Of a stretch of DNA of 64,000 nt, positions 35,325-44,089 are shown one piece after another; within the stretch, counting starts at the first letter, position 1, and the number at the start of each line of letters is the position of its first letter. Source of the stretch: Atlantibacter sp032062175 (lineage in GTDB: Bacteria; Pseudomonadota; Gammaproteobacteria; Enterobacterales; Enterobacteriaceae); the NCBI RefSeq assembly GCF_032062175.1, contig NZ_DAMBQK010000007.1, forward strand, positions 62,001 through 126,000, written 5' to 3'. The position numbers and the translations under genes are program-made. The notes below the pieces were generated by a model. The model did no database searches. It saw only the letters and a program-made list of their open reading frames with translations, and was not told the DNA's origin.

Positions 35325-36665
35325 TTAACTTACTATCGCAAACGCGATCATTCCGACAATCGCGCCAACCGTTCCGAGGATGGTCTCCATCAGCGTCCAG
35401 GTTTTAAGAGTTTGCCCTTCAGTCGCGCCGGTAAACTTACCGAACAGCCAGAACCCGGCGTCATTAACGTGGCTCACCACAATTGACCCGCCCGCGATGC
35501 AAATCGACAGCGCTGCAAGCTGTGCGCCGGAGTAATGCAACTGCTCGATCACCGGCATCACCAGCCCAACCGCCGTCAGGCAGGCGACCGTGGCGGAACC
35601 CTGGATAATACGCACCGCCGCCGCCAGCACAAAGCAGGTAATGGCAATCGGCAAGCCCATACCGGTTAACGCTTCGCCCAGCGCCGGGCCCACGCCGGAA
35701 TCCACCAGCACCTGTTTAAATACGCCGCCTGCGCCAATCACCAGCAGGATAATCCCGGCAGGTTGCAGCGCATGACCGCAAATTTCCATCACCCGCTCGC
35801 GCGGCATTCCGCGACGCATCGCCAGGCCGTACATCGCCACCAGGCAGGCAATCAGGATGGCGGTAAACGGATGGCCGATAAACTGTAGCCATTCATAAAG
35901 CTGCGAGCCCTGTTCAGTAAAGCGCGCGGCGATGGTTTTCAGGCCCACCAGCACCAGCGGCAGCAGGATCAACGACAGGCTAAAGCCGAAAGACGGAAGT
36001 TTGCCCTCACCTAAATGCGGCTCGCTGATGTCATCCGGGATATGCAGTTCTACATGCTTGCTGATGACGTTGCCGAACAGCGGCCCGGCGATCAGCATAC
36101 TGGGTATCGCGGCGCACAGGCCAATCAGGATCATCCAGCCAAAATCGGCGTGCATCTGGGAGGCCAGCAACATCGGCGCAGGCCCTGGCAGCAAAAAGGC
36201 CGCCGCCGCCGCTACGCCGGCAAACAGGGGGATCACCAGCTTCACCAGGTTAGTGCCGGTGTGGCGCGCCATAGAAAACGCCACGCTTATCAGCAGGACA
36301 ATCGCCACTTCAAAGAACAGCGGCAGCGCGCAGATCAGGCCCGCGAGACCAATGGCGTAGTGCGCTTTGCTGTGCCCGAAGGATTTGAGCATCTTGACGG
36401 CAATCTGGTCGACTGCGCCGGTTTCATGAAGGATCTTGCCAAACATGGCGCCCAGCGCCACCACGACCGCCAGAAAACCCAGCGTGCCGCCCATCCCTTT
36501 TTCCATGGTTGCCGCAATCTTATCGAGCGGCATACCAGAGAAAAGTCCTGCACCAATAGACACCACCATCAACGCAACGAAGGCGTGCATACGGGCCTTC
36601 ATCACTAAAAACAGCAGTAACAGCACGGAGCCGACTGCTGTTAACACCAATGTTAAAGTATTCAC
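35325..36665 (-). CDS. gntU: GntU, low-affinity gluconate permease
   Basis: This 446-residue inner-membrane symporter of the GntP family takes up gluconate. It is strongly hydrophobic with about 12-14 membrane segments and matches E. coli GntU nearly throughout (MNTLTLVLTAVGSVLLLLFLVMKARMHAF, FEVAIVLLISVAFSMA, VSHVNDAGFWLFGKFTGATE). Its ATG overlaps the gntK stop by 4 bases (36662-36665), so the pair is translationally coupled. With gntT absent after nfuA, this is the only gluconate permease in the window. Confidence 0.96.
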   Translation of the reverse strand: MNTLTLVLTAVGSVLLLLFLVMKARMHAFVALMVVSIGAGLFSGMPLDKIAATMEKGMGGTLGFLAVVVALGAMFGKILHETGAVDQIAVKMLKSFGHSKAHYAIGLAGLICALPLFFEVAIVLLISVAFSMARHTGTNLVKLVIPLFAGVAAAAAFLLPGPAPMLLASQMHADFGWMILIGLCAAIPSMLIAGPLFGNVISKHVELHIPDDISEPHLGEGKLPSFGFSLSLILLPLVLVGLKTIAARFTEQGSQLYEWLQFIGHPFTAILIACLVAMYGLAMRRGMPRERVMEICGHALQPAGIILLVIGAGGVFKQVLVDSGVGPALGEALTGMGLPIAITCFVLAAAVRIIQGSATVACLTAVGLVMPVIEQLHYSGAQLAALSICIAGGSIVVSHVNDAGFWLFGKFTGATEGQTLKTWTLMETILGTVGAIVGMIAFAIVS

Positions 36666-37195
36666 GCCGCCTTGCCTTCTCCAATTGCAGCGATGGTGCT
36701 TTCCACCACGCCTTCCAGCGGCTGATCGATATCAATAACGATGACGTCGGTCTCGTCGGCTTTCGGTTCTTCCAGGGTCTGGAATTGCGTTACCAGCATC
36801 TGCGGTTTGAAAAAATGCCCTTTACGCGCTTTCAGACGCCCTTCGATCACCTCAGATTCCCCTTTCAGATAGATAAAAGAGAGGTTCGGGTTACCGTCGC
36901 GTAGCTGGTCGCGGTAGTCTTTTTTCAGGGATGAGCAGACGATCAGCGACACTTTATTGGTACGCTGCATGGCAAAGGCCGCGTCGTTCAAGGCTTTCAG
37001 CCACGGTTTGCGATCGTCATCGTTCAGCGGCTCGCCGGACGCCATTTTCATAATGTTACTGCGCGGATGCAGAAAATCGCCATCCAGAAAAGCCGCTTTC
37101 AGGCGGTGCGCCACTTCGCTGGCTACGGCGGATTTACCGCTGCCGGATACGCCCATTAAGACGTAGATGTGGTGATCATGATTAGTCGTGCTCAT
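36662..37195 (-). CDS. gntK: GntK, gluconate kinase
   Basis: This 177-residue P-loop kinase phosphorylates gluconate to 6-phosphogluconate for the Entner-Doudoroff and pentose phosphate pathways. Walker A is GVSGSGKSA near residues 15-23, followed by LDGDFLHPRSNIMKMASGEPLNDDDRKPW. The ATG at 37195 gives MSTTNHDHHIYVLMG, matching E. coli; the frame is open 7 codons further. It is the first gene of gntKU. Two GntR operators lie directly upstream. Confidence 0.96.
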   Translation of the reverse strand: MSTTNHDHHIYVLMGVSGSGKSAVASEVAHRLKAAFLDGDFLHPRSNIMKMASGEPLNDDDRKPWLKALNDAAFAMQRTNKVSLIVCSSLKKDYRDQLRDGNPNLSFIYLKGESEVIEGRLKARKGHFFKPQMLVTQFQTLEEPKADETDVIVIDIDQPLEGVVESTIAAIGEGKAA

Positions 37196-37232
37196 CGCGT
37201 TGCTCCACTGGCACAAAACGTTAGAAGGGAAA

Positions 37233-37261
37233 TGTTACGGGTAACAGTTATCGGTAACATT
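37233..37261 (-). promoter_or_regulatory. tandem GntR operators before gntK
   Basis: ATGTTACGGGTAACA (37233-37247) and AGTTATCGGTAACAT (37247-37261) are palindromic GntR-type sites (core TGTTACCGGTAACA) sharing one base. They lie about 40-65 bases before gntK, fitting repression relieved by gluconate. Confidence 0.82.
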
Positions 37262-37340
37262 GTCATGCGGCACTGTGGGCGACGCAATCACCGCGCGTCG
37301 CCAGAGTTAATAAGTGTGAGCTAGTTCAAATTTGGCGAGG

Positions 37341-38336
37341 TTAAATCGAGCCGCCTGGCGATAAAGTGAAACCTAAATCTAACAACTTCGGCGTCACAAT
37401 TTCGCCACGGATACGCGCTAACAGGCGTTCCGCGCCAATTCGCCCCATACGTTCACGCGGCGTCAGCACGCTCGCCAGCCGGGGTTCCATCACCTGCCCG
37501 ATATCGTGACCGTGGAAACCGGCGATGGCCATATCTTCAGGAATACGCAGGCCCAGCCGCTGGCACTCGAATGCCGCGCCGATAGCTAAATCGTCATTGG
37601 TGCAGAAGATACTGTCAAGTTGAGGGAATTCGCGCCGCGCCTGGCGCAGCAGTTCAATACCCGTGGAATAAGAAGAGGATTGTTCGACCATCACGCTATA
37701 CGGCGTCAGGCCCGCATCGCGCATCGCCTGTTCGTAGCCGCGCTGCTTTTGAATGGTACGTTCATCAAGACGCGCGCCCAGATAGGCCACATGCGTGTGA
37801 CCACGCGCAATGATTTCCGCCGTCATCTGGCGCGCCGCTTCAAAATTATTGAAGCCGACGGCGATGTCCAGGCAAGGTGAAACGCTGTCCATCAGCTCGA
37901 CCACCGGAATGCCCGCCACCTCGATCATTTTCAGGGTACGCGGCGTGTGGGTGCGTTCGGTGAGGATCAGCCCGTCGATATTCCAGGAGAGCATCGACTC
38001 AAGGCGCTCCTCTTCCAGCTCGGGCTTATAGCCATAGTGCGCCAGCATGGTCTGGTAGCCATGGGCATCAATCACGCTTTCGATACCGCGCAGCACTTCT
38101 GCAAACACCTGGTTAGTGAGCGACGGTAGCAGTACGCCGATGGCGCGGCTGGTGGCGTTGGAAAGAATATCGGGTGCACGGTTGGGAATGTAGCCCAGCT
38201 CATCCAGCGCGGTGGCGATTTTACCGCGCAGCGCCTCGGATACCTGCTCGGGATTACGCAAGAAACGGCTGACGGTCATTTTCGTCACGCCTACGCGATC
38301 AGCCACATCCTGTAGTACCGGTCTTTTCTTTTTCAT
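37341..38336 (-). CDS. gntR: GntR, LacI-family gluconate repressor
   Basis: This 331-residue repressor has an N-terminal LacI helix-turn-helix (LQDVADRVGVTKMTVSRFLRNPEQVSEALRGKI, about 8-40). A periplasmic-binding-protein-like effector domain follows (IGVLLPSLTNQVFAEVLRGIE, GFHGHDIGQVMEPRLASV). Its length equals E. coli GntR. It controls gntKU and related genes; the operators at 37233-37261 lie between it and gntK. The order gntR-gntK-gntU on one strand is as in E. coli. Confidence 0.97.
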   Translation of the reverse strand: MKKKRPVLQDVADRVGVTKMTVSRFLRNPEQVSEALRGKIATALDELGYIPNRAPDILSNATSRAIGVLLPSLTNQVFAEVLRGIESVIDAHGYQTMLAHYGYKPELEEERLESMLSWNIDGLILTERTHTPRTLKMIEVAGIPVVELMDSVSPCLDIAVGFNNFEAARQMTAEIIARGHTHVAYLGARLDERTIQKQRGYEQAMRDAGLTPYSVMVEQSSSYSTGIELLRQARREFPQLDSIFCTNDDLAIGAAFECQRLGLRIPEDMAIAGFHGHDIGQVMEPRLASVLTPRERMGRIGAERLLARIRGEIVTPKLLDLGFTLSPGGSI

Positions 38337-38387
38337 CGTCTCGAAGGCGCAAAATAGATCTGTTAAGCGAGTTTATCACGGACGACG

Positions 38388-38420
38388 CCCGGGCTTCCTC
38401 TGTAACAGTGGAAGCCCGGG
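38388..38420. other. 11-bp perfect hairpin between yhhW and gntR
   Basis: CCCGGGCTTCC (38388-38398) pairs with GGAAGCCCGGG (38410-38420) across an 11-base loop. It lies 61 bases after yhhW and 50 bases before gntR on the minus strand. No U-tract follows. It may end or stabilise the yhhW transcript. Confidence 0.6.
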
Positions 38421-38480
38421 AAAAAGCACAGTTTTTTGAACACAGCGCACTGCCTGGGCGGTCCGCTGTTAAGACAGAGT

Positions 38481-39176
38481 TCAAACCGGCGGCAGATCGA
38501 ACAGCAGGATTTCGCTATCGCTGTCGGCATGAATCGACAGCGCCTGCTCGTCGCGGATCGCCAGGCCATCGCTGGTGGTGGCGTTGGTGCCGTTAATAGT
38601 GACGTTGCCTTTTACGACCTGGATCCAGACATTGCGGTCGGCGGCAATCGGGTACACGCCTTGCTCATCTTTTAACAGCGCCCAGCGCGACAGTTCCATA
38701 TCCTGGTTCACTTTCAGCGAACCGTCACGGGCATCCGGTGACAGCACCAACTGGCGGCCCTGTACGGCGTCGAAACGACGCTGCTCGTAGCGCGGCTCAA
38801 TGCCATTTTTTTCCGGGATGATCCAGATTTGATACAAGTGCAGCCGCTCGGTTTCGCTGGGGTTGTACTCGGAGTGACGCACCCCGGTTCCGGCGCTCAT
38901 AATCTGGAACTCGCCCGCAGGCACCTGCTCTTTATTGCCCATGCTGTCCTGATGCTCAACCGCGCCTTCCAGTACATAGGTCAGGATTTCCATGTCTTTG
39001 TGCGGGTGAGTACCGAAGCCCTGACCGGCGTCGATCACATCATCGTTAATCACGCGCAAGGCGGAAAAGCCCATAAAATTTGGATCGTAATAGTTGGCAA
39101 AAGAGAAGGTATGCCATGAGTCTAACCAGCCGTGATTGGCATGACCGCGTTCGGCTGCTTTGCGTAAGTAAATCAT
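38481..39176 (-). CDS. yhhW: YhhW, pirin-family quercetin 2,3-dioxygenase
   Basis: This 231-residue bicupin protein matches E. coli YhhW. Metal-binding residues of the pirin N-terminal cupin are visible: HPHKDMEILTYV (His 57 and 59) and GVRHSEYNPSE (His near 101, Glu near 103). The E. coli protein has quercetinase activity in vitro; its physiological substrate is unknown. It is monocistronic. In E. coli yhhX lies between it and the ryhB locus; here yhhX is missing and RyhB lies 124 bases upstream. Confidence 0.95.
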   Translation of the reverse strand: MIYLRKAAERGHANHGWLDSWHTFSFANYYDPNFMGFSALRVINDDVIDAGQGFGTHPHKDMEILTYVLEGAVEHQDSMGNKEQVPAGEFQIMSAGTGVRHSEYNPSETERLHLYQIWIIPEKNGIEPRYEQRRFDAVQGRQLVLSPDARDGSLKVNQDMELSRWALLKDEQGVYPIAADRNVWIQVVKGNVTINGTNATTSDGLAIRDEQALSIHADSDSEILLFDLPPV

Positions 39177-39300
39177 TGTGTACCCCCAGTTCGTTTGCGA
39201 TGGAAGTAGTGTGGACCGGAAGCGCTGTTGATGATAGAGGGCGAAAATTGACGCCTCTGTTCAAAAAATGTGAATGAGTTTACGAGACCAGATTCAGGAC

Positions 39301-39395
39301 AAAAAAAAGCCAGCTCGAGGCTGGCTAAGAAATACTGGAAGCAATGTGAGCAATGTCGTGCTTTCAGGTTTACACCGTAGGGTCTCCCTGAACGC
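39301..39395 (-). ncRNA. ryhB: RyhB, iron-responsive small RNA
   Basis: The minus strand from 39395 begins GCGTTCAGGGAGACCC. It carries the invariant RyhB core AAAGCACGACATTGCTCACA followed by TTGCTTCCAG, and ends in a terminator hairpin AGCCAGC/GCTGGCT with an eight-U tail. Relative to the 90-nt E. coli RNA only the 5' stem and the terminator loop differ. With Hfq, RyhB base-pairs to mRNAs of iron-using proteins when iron is scarce. The Fur box at 39401-39419 overlaps its promoter. It is divergent from yhhY. Confidence 0.97.
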
Positions 39396-39400
39396 ATGAC

Positions 39401-39419
39401 AATAATAATCATTATCATT
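39401..39419 (-). promoter_or_regulatory. Fur box and -10 region of ryhB
   Basis: AATAATAATCATTATCATT matches the 19-bp Fur consensus closely. On the minus strand it includes TATTAT, which sits at the proper -10 distance from the predicted RyhB first base at 39395. Confidence 0.9.
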
Positions 39420-39517
39420 CGCATGTGTCCAGCTTTTTTTTGAAAAAAAACAGATTGACCAAAATTAAAAAGTCAATGATGTTTAAGGGGTTTTGTAACG
39501 TATTGAGGGTAAAAGGG

Positions 39518-40018
39518 ATGAGTGAGATTGTGATACGGCACGCCGAACCATCAGATGTGGAGGCGGTACATCGCCTGTTCACCCAACCGGAGGTGTATTA
39601 CAACACGCTACAGGTTCCCCATCCTTCCCTGACAATGTGGCAGGAGCGCATGAATTTTAAAACGCCCGGCCATTACCACCTGGTTGCCATTGTGGATCAC
39701 CAGATCGCTGGGCATCTGGTTATTGCTGCCGAAACGCGTCCGCGCCGCAGCCACGTCGCCAGTTTCGGTATCTGTGTCGATTCCGCGCGCAATAACCAGG
39801 GCATCGCCACCGCCCTGCTGCGCGAGATGATTGCTATGTGTGACAACTGGCTGCGTATTGAGCGCATCGAACTCACGGTGTTTGTCGATAACGCCCCGGC
39901 CATCGCGGTGTACCAAAAGCTCGGCTTTGAAATCGAAGGCACCGGCAAGCAGTACGGTTTGCGCGATGGCGAGTACGTTGACGCTTATTTTATGGCTCGC
40001 CTGCGCCCACCGCGTTAA
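39518..40018 (+). CDS. yhhY: YhhY, GNAT amino acid N-acetyltransferase
   Basis: This 166-residue GNAT enzyme matches E. coli YhhY, reported to acetylate free amino acids such as phenylalanine and methionine. The acetyl-CoA loop region is FGICVDSARNNQGIATALLREMI, with the C-terminal NAPAIAVYQKLGFEIEGTGK typical of GNATs. The ATG at 39518 (MSEIVIRHAE) matches the family start; the open frame to 39425 overlaps the ryhB promoter and is not coding. Its last 29 bases overlap the 3' end of the converging yghW-like gene. Confidence 0.94.
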   Translation: MSEIVIRHAEPSDVEAVHRLFTQPEVYYNTLQVPHPSLTMWQERMNFKTPGHYHLVAIVDHQIAGHLVIAAETRPRRSHVASFGICVDSARNNQGIATALLREMIAMCDNWLRIERIELTVFVDNAPAIAVYQKLGFEIEGTGKQYGLRDGEYVDAYFMARLRPPR

Positions 40019-40307
40019 CGGTTTGCCCGCCCAGCCGATAGCCCGCCATAAAAAAGCGCCGTGACGAACCCGCCTGGGTTTCGGTAAAGAAGTCGATTAC
40101 CGCGTCTTTATCCAGCGCGTAGCGGCGGGTCAACAAGCCCGCCTCCCACGCGCTGAGCAGCTTGTCACCGGTGTTTTCATAGATACGATGCGTATAGCCC
40201 AGTACGAAGCCGCGTTTGTAATCCACGCAAAAACGGGCTGCATGCTGCGCGCTGGCGGCCTGCCTTGCGGCAAGACCGGCCATTAACCCTTTACCAAAAT
40301 GATTCAT
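39990..40307 (-). CDS. YghW-like DUF2623 protein
   Basis: This 105-residue protein matches E. coli YghW (DUF2623, 95 residues). Shared segments are MNHFGKGLMAGL, CVDYKRGFVLGYTHRIYE, LSAWEAGLLTRRYALDK and RRFFMAGYRL. The last about 13 residues (GGQTVNAVGAGEP) go beyond the usual YGHW C-terminus and are encoded antisense to yhhY codons. Function is unknown. In E. coli yghW is elsewhere on the chromosome. The upstream region (40320-40345) is an A+T-rich near-palindrome that probably holds the promoter. Confidence 0.85.
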   Translation of the reverse strand: MNHFGKGLMAGLAARQAASAQHAARFCVDYKRGFVLGYTHRIYENTGDKLLSAWEAGLLTRRYALDKDAVIDFFTETQAGSSRRFFMAGYRLGGQTVNAVGAGEP

Positions 40308-40388
40308 CGCCTTACCCTCTTCGATATATAATTAAATATATAACGAAGAGGTGCGCCGCTCTATCCCTTTTTCGGGTTATTCTGCGAA

Positions 40389-42032
40389 TTAAAAGGTCAC
40401 CCACTCTTCTTGCGCCGTTGCTTTGCGTGGTGCCGGTCTGGAGGACGGTTTATCCTCTGGCGCGGTGAGCGTTCGCTCCACCAAACGGAAGTGCTCAACC
40501 GACTGCTGCAACTCCGCCGTTTGCCGCTCCAGGCTGGCGGCGGCGGCGGAAACCTGCTCAACCAGCGCCGCGTTATGCTGCGTCACGCTATCCATCTGAG
40601 TGATCGCCACGCCCACCTGGGCAATGCCTTTACTCTGCTCGTCGGTCGCCGAGGCGATCTGCTGCATAATCGCTGTCACCTGCGCCACGGCATCAACGAT
40701 TTCCGCCATCGTGATGCCCGCCTGGTTGACCAAATCCGCGCCCTTTTCCACCCGGTTAACGGAATCGGTAATCAGCGTTTCGATCTCTTTCGCCGCCTGC
40801 CCGCTGCGGCTGGCCAGGTTGCGTACTTCGCTGGCTACCACAGCAAAACCACGCCCCTGTTCGCCTGCACGTGCCGCTTCAACGGCGGCGTTGAGCGCCA
40901 GAATGTTGGTCTGGAAGGCGATGCTATTAATCACCGTGGTGATATCGGCGATTTTCTTCGAACTGCCTGAAATGCCGTTCATGGTGGCGACTACATCACC
41001 GACCAGTTTCCCGCCCTTGCTGGCGGTTGCCGACGCTTTCTGCGCCAGCTGGCTGGCTTCGTGGGCGTTATCGGCGTTGTGCTGAACGGTGGCGGTCAGT
41101 TGCTCCATGCTGGCGGCGGTTTCCACAAGCGCCGATGCCTGCTCTTCGGTTCGGGTTGAGAGATCCTGGTTACCGGCGGAGATATCCCGTGCGCCGTGCC
41201 AGATATGCTCGCTGCCCTGGCGGATTGCGTTGACCGCATCGCGCAGGCTGTCCTGCATCGCGGTCAGCAACGGCACCAGTTTACCGACGCAGTTGCGGCT
41301 GGCTTTAAGCGGCACCGGCTGGCTGAGATCGCCGTTGGCGATAAGCTGGAAGTGATCGCGCACCCGATTCAGCGGGCGCACCAGCATCGTCACCAGATAG
41401 CGGTCGGCGAGGATCAGCATTAGCACGCCCAGCGCTACGCTGGCGATAATGATGATGCGGGTGAGCGAGGTCTGGTTATCCACCGTCACGCGGGTGTCAT
41501 CCAGCATCCGGCCCGCACTGGCGTTGAATTCCTCAGCGCTGGCACCGAACGCGCGGCTCAGCGCAGGGGTAATGTTATTCGCATGGGCACGAAACGCGTC
41601 GATATCGCCCTGCTGGGCCAGTTGGAACTGGCGGGTAACGCCCTCATCAAGCAGCTTTTGCCAGTTGGTGATGACGTTATCCGACGTGGCTTTATCCATC
41701 GGGCCCGATGACAGTGCTTTAAACTGCGCCAGTTCCTGCGCCATGTTCTCCAGCGCTTTCTGCACCGGTTTCATTACCGTCGGATCGGGCAGCGCGCCCG
41801 GTTTTGTTCCTTCCATCACGCGCGCAAGCCGGGTAACGAAACGGAAATATTGATCGTTGCCTTTACTGAGCACCGTCATCTGGCGCACCAGGTGCCGATC
41901 CACATCATTTCCCTGGCTCATGTGGTTCAGCGAGTACACGCTAAACAGCCCGGCACCGCTCCACAACAAGCACAGCAGCCCCAGGATGGCGACCATGACG
42001 GAACGGATGGTGAAATGTTGAAGTAAACCCAT
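40389..42032 (-). CDS. methyl-accepting chemotaxis protein (Tsr/Tar type)
   Basis: This 547-residue chemoreceptor has TM1 at about 10-30, a periplasmic four-helix ligand domain (about 35-190), TM2 at about 190-210 (IIIIASVALGVLMLILA), a HAMP domain, and methylation helices. The signalling hairpin tip is ILALNAAVEAARAGEQGRGFAVVASEVRNLA. The C-terminus EEWVTF is a CheR/CheB tether pentapeptide of the NWETF type. ATG at 42032 with AAGGAAAT upstream is the best start; the frame runs on to 42128. A sigma-28 promoter-like sequence at 42080-42106 supports flagellar co-regulation. The ligand cannot be read from the sequence. E. coli has no receptor here. Confidence 0.93.
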   Translation of the reverse strand: MGLLQHFTIRSVMVAILGLLCLLWSGAGLFSVYSLNHMSQGNDVDRHLVRQMTVLSKGNDQYFRFVTRLARVMEGTKPGALPDPTVMKPVQKALENMAQELAQFKALSSGPMDKATSDNVITNWQKLLDEGVTRQFQLAQQGDIDAFRAHANNITPALSRAFGASAEEFNASAGRMLDDTRVTVDNQTSLTRIIIIASVALGVLMLILADRYLVTMLVRPLNRVRDHFQLIANGDLSQPVPLKASRNCVGKLVPLLTAMQDSLRDAVNAIRQGSEHIWHGARDISAGNQDLSTRTEEQASALVETAASMEQLTATVQHNADNAHEASQLAQKASATASKGGKLVGDVVATMNGISGSSKKIADITTVINSIAFQTNILALNAAVEAARAGEQGRGFAVVASEVRNLASRSGQAAKEIETLITDSVNRVEKGADLVNQAGITMAEIVDAVAQVTAIMQQIASATDEQSKGIAQVGVAITQMDSVTQHNAALVEQVSAAAASLERQTAELQQSVEHFRLVERTLTAPEDKPSSRPAPRKATAQEEWVTF

Positions 42033-42079
42033 AACTATTTCCTTTGTATACAAGGTGGATTTTCCACCAGATACAGCAG

Positions 42080-42106
42080 TTATCGGCAGGATGGACAAAA
42101 GGTATA
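42080..42106 (-). promoter_or_regulatory. sigma-28 (FliA) promoter of the chemoreceptor gene
   Basis: On the minus strand TATACCTT, 11 bases, then GCCGATAA fit the FliA consensus TAAAGTTT-N11-GCCGATAA; the -10 element is a perfect match. It lies 48 bases before the ATG at 42032. Confidence 0.78.
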
Positions 42107-42137
42107 CAAGCGAGGCGGGTAAATTCACGTTTAAATC

Positions 42138-42163
42138 ATAAAAAAGGGGTAAGTCTTATACCC
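42138..42163 (-). terminator. probable terminator downstream of ggt
   Basis: On the minus strand GGGTA and TACCC form a short stem followed by CTTTTTTA. A second hairpin, ACCGGGC/GCCCGGT (42187-42211), lies closer to the ggt stop codon but has no U-tract. Confidence 0.55.
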
Positions 42164-42227
42164 ATTAATTATAAGGAGAAGTGATAACCGGGCAGAATTT
42201 AACCGCCCGGTCTGGGGCGTATAGAGA

Positions 42228-43967
42228 TTAATATCCCGCCGTCAAATCATCTACCGAGCGTGGATCGGAAGCGCCATACAATGCGCCATCTGGCCCGACG
42301 ACGATGCTTTGCGTGCTGCCCATCGCTTCTTTCACCGCCACGTTCTGGCCTTTGGCTTTCAGCAGCTTCAGGGTATCCGGGCTAAAGCCTTTCTCGACCC
42401 ACAGCTCATCCGGTAGCCATTGATGATGGAAACGCGGCGCGTTAGTAGCTTCGGCGATGTTCATCCCAAAATCGACGCTGTTAACCACCATCTGCAACAC
42501 AGTAGTGATAATACGGCTGCCGCCGGGGCTACCCGTGACCAGCCAGGTTTTCCCGTCTTTCACCACGATGGTAGGCGACATTGACGACAGCGGGCGCTTA
42601 TTCGGCCCCACCGCGTTTGCTTCGCCGCCGACCAGGCCGTAGACGTTTGGTACGCCCGGCTTCGCCGAGAAGTCGTCCATTTCGTTATTCAGTAGAATAC
42701 CGGTGTCCCCGGCGACAATCCCGCTGCCGAAAGTGGTGTTCAGGGTATAGGTCACCGCCACCGCGTTACCGTCTTTATCCACCACCGAGAAATGGGTGGT
42801 TTGGTTACTTTCATAAGGCGCGAGGTTGCCGGGTTTGATCTCTTTCGACGGGCGCGCCTTCGCCAGATCGATCTGGTCTGCCAGGGTTTTGGCGTAGGCT
42901 TTATCCGTCAATGCCTGCCAGGGCACCTTCACAAAATCCGGGTCGCCCAGGTATTCCGAACGGTCGGCATAGGCGAATTTCTCCGCTTCGGCCATGATTT
43001 GCATTGTGTCGGCACTGCCAAAGCCATATTTCTTCAGGTCGAAGTTTTCCAGGATATTGAGGATCTGCACGATGTGGATCCCGCCAGAGGACGGCGGCGG
43101 CATGGAAAATACCTGGTATCCACGGTAGTCACCGCTGATTGGCGTCCGCTCTACCGCTTTGTAGTTGGCTAAATCTTCCTTGCTAATCAACCCGCCGTTC
43201 TTTGCCATCTCGTCGGCAATGTGTTCGGCAATCGTGCCTTTATAAAACGCATCTGGCCCGATTTCGGCAATCATCTCCAGCGATTTGGCGAGATTGCTTT
43301 GCACCAGCTTGTCACCTTTTTGTAGCGGGTTGCCATCGGTTTTCCAGAAGATGGCTTTACTGCCGGGATGATTAGGCAGCGTTTCGCTGCCGTAGGTTTT
43401 GAGATCGTCCGCCAGCGCGTCGTTGACCACAAACCCATCACGCGCCAGCAGGATCGCTGGCTGCACCACCTGGTTTAACGGCAAGGTGCCGAATTTTTGC
43501 AGCGCCAGCGCAAAGCCCGCCACGGTCCCCGGCGTACCGGTAGCGAGATGGGAAGTCAGGGATTTTTTACTGTCGACGTTACCGGCAGCATCGAGGAACA
43601 TATCTTTGGTGGCTTTTTGCGGGGCCATTTCACGGAAATCAATGGCGGTGGTGTTGCCGTCTTTGGTGCGCAGCATCATAAACCCGCCGCCGCCGAGATT
43701 ACCGGCCTGCGGATGCGTCACCGCCAGAGCGAATCCCACCGCGACGGCAGCATCCACCGCGTTGCCGCCTTTTTTCAGGATATCAACACCCACTTTTGTG
43801 GCGGTAGCGTCCACGGAGGCGACCATCCCCTGCTGCGCGCGAACGGGATGGAACACATCTTCTTCCACGCCATAGGAAACGGGAGCGGCTGTAGGGGGCG
43901 GCGTGGCAAACGCCGACAGACACAGACCCATGAGTAATGCAGGCAGGGCTTTCCACATCATCTTCAT
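42228..43967 (-). CDS. ggt: Ggt, periplasmic gamma-glutamyltransferase
   Basis: This 579-residue secreted enzyme hydrolyses or transfers the gamma-glutamyl group of glutathione. A signal peptide (MKMMWKALPALLMGLCLSAFA) leads the precursor. Autocleavage before the threonine in SNQTTHFSVVDKDGNAVAVT (near residue 391) would give the large and small subunits with that Thr as nucleophile. PLSSMSPTIV and TGSPGGSRIITT of the substrate pocket are present. Length is one residue off E. coli Ggt. The ATG at 43967 follows GGAGAA. It is divergent from yhhA. Confidence 0.97.
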   Translation of the reverse strand: MKMMWKALPALLMGLCLSAFATPPPTAAPVSYGVEEDVFHPVRAQQGMVASVDATATKVGVDILKKGGNAVDAAVAVGFALAVTHPQAGNLGGGGFMMLRTKDGNTTAIDFREMAPQKATKDMFLDAAGNVDSKKSLTSHLATGTPGTVAGFALALQKFGTLPLNQVVQPAILLARDGFVVNDALADDLKTYGSETLPNHPGSKAIFWKTDGNPLQKGDKLVQSNLAKSLEMIAEIGPDAFYKGTIAEHIADEMAKNGGLISKEDLANYKAVERTPISGDYRGYQVFSMPPPSSGGIHIVQILNILENFDLKKYGFGSADTMQIMAEAEKFAYADRSEYLGDPDFVKVPWQALTDKAYAKTLADQIDLAKARPSKEIKPGNLAPYESNQTTHFSVVDKDGNAVAVTYTLNTTFGSGIVAGDTGILLNNEMDDFSAKPGVPNVYGLVGGEANAVGPNKRPLSSMSPTIVVKDGKTWLVTGSPGGSRIITTVLQMVVNSVDFGMNIAEATNAPRFHHQWLPDELWVEKGFSPDTLKLLKAKGQNVAVKEAMGSTQSIVVGPDGALYGASDPRSVDDLTAGY

Positions 43968-44089
43968 TGTTGTTCTCCGGGTTTAACGGGGCTCGTCCCC
44001 CGCTTAAGCCTGGTTCACAACTCTTAAAAAAGCATCGTCACGCCGGAAAGCGAGTAAACTTAAAAGATCCTTCACGAGGAGGAATGATG

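Noticed and set aside
39425..39517. 31-codon N-terminal extension of YhhY
   Set aside because: It is Lys/Phe-rich sequence next to the ryhB promoter; MSEIVIRHAE at 39518 is the conserved start.
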